Origin: Emmonsiellopsis sp. PD_33
Taxonomy: Eukaryota > Ascomycota > Eurotiomycetes > Onygenales > Ajellomycetaceae
Direction of reading: 5' to 3'
Length of the DNA: 19,309 nt
NCBI GenBank assembly: GCA_032988165.1
Contig: JANTQF010000510.1
Location: 1-19,309 of the forward strand
In this document: piece by piece, positions 19,186-19,309 of the stretch
Position numbering within the stretch: the stretch's first letter is position 1
Layout: every line of letters begins with the position of its first letter
Notes under the pieces: generated by a model
Database searches by the model: none
What the model was told of the DNA's origin: nothing
What the model saw: only the letters and a program-made list of their open reading frames with translations
Program-made: the position numbers and the translations under genes

Positions 19186-19309
19186 CTTAATAAAAGAAAA
19201 GAAAAAAGAGGAAAGAAACTCAGTATAGTTATTTGTATTAATATTACTATCTATTCATCCATTCATAATTTCTGATTATGCACACCAATGAAGTGGGGAC
19301 AGGATGTAT

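Noticed and set aside
1..19309. CRISPR array, bacterial operon, secondary-metabolite cluster or transposon
   Set aside because: Spliced fungal genes fill the window; no spaced direct repeats, no NRPS/PKS or tailoring enzymes, and no transposase or reverse transcriptase motifs were seen.

Overview
The window is nuclear DNA of a filamentous ascomycete, most likely Aspergillus or another member of the Eurotiales. The genes carry short introns (50-95 bp in most cases) with GTATGT/GTAAGT-type donors, CTAAC/CTGAC-type branch points and AG acceptors. Intergenic DNA is rich in pyrimidine tracts and microsatellites, neighbouring genes lie on either strand, and the protein families are ordinary fungal housekeeping families. 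No organism was given; this is inferred from gene structure and protein style. I rebuilt the exon-intron structures by hand, and every complete gene closes in frame.

Layout, left to right. (1) 305-2403, minus: a three-exon class I/II PLP-dependent aminotransferase of the aromatic (Aro8/Aro9) type. (2) 2404-3341: a divergent promoter region with two GATAAG sites, then a CT tract and a probable 5'-UTR intron belonging to the next gene. (3) 3342-5525, plus: a two-exon multi-pass membrane protein with a lumenal/extracellular LCCL domain. (4) 5526-7180: a long convergent intergenic stretch with several short tandem repeats. (5) 7181-9561, minus: an eight-exon proton-coupled di/tripeptide transporter (PTR2/POT family) with a GC-AG intron and two very small exons. 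(6) 9562-14527: almost 5 kb without a gene I can support, containing a 16-bp palindrome, GATAAG sites and G-quadruplex-type runs. (7) 14528-16468, minus: a single-exon METTL25-type methyltransferase-fold protein. (8) 16803-17675, plus: a three-exon Tlg1/syntaxin-6-type Qc-SNARE sharing a 334-bp divergent promoter with (7). (9) 17777 to beyond the right edge, minus: a NAP/SET-family histone chaperone, 5' partial, convergent with (8).

The genes do not form a visible pathway or secondary-metabolite cluster. The aminotransferase and the peptide transporter could share nitrogen control, since paired GATAAG (AreA-type) sites lie upstream of both, but this is an inference from short motifs. I found no convincing new multi-gene system. 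The items most worth a second look are the stop-free 60-bp GC-AG intron in the transporter, the symmetric CGG-N6-CCG palindrome upstream of it, and the large silent region at 9562-14527.
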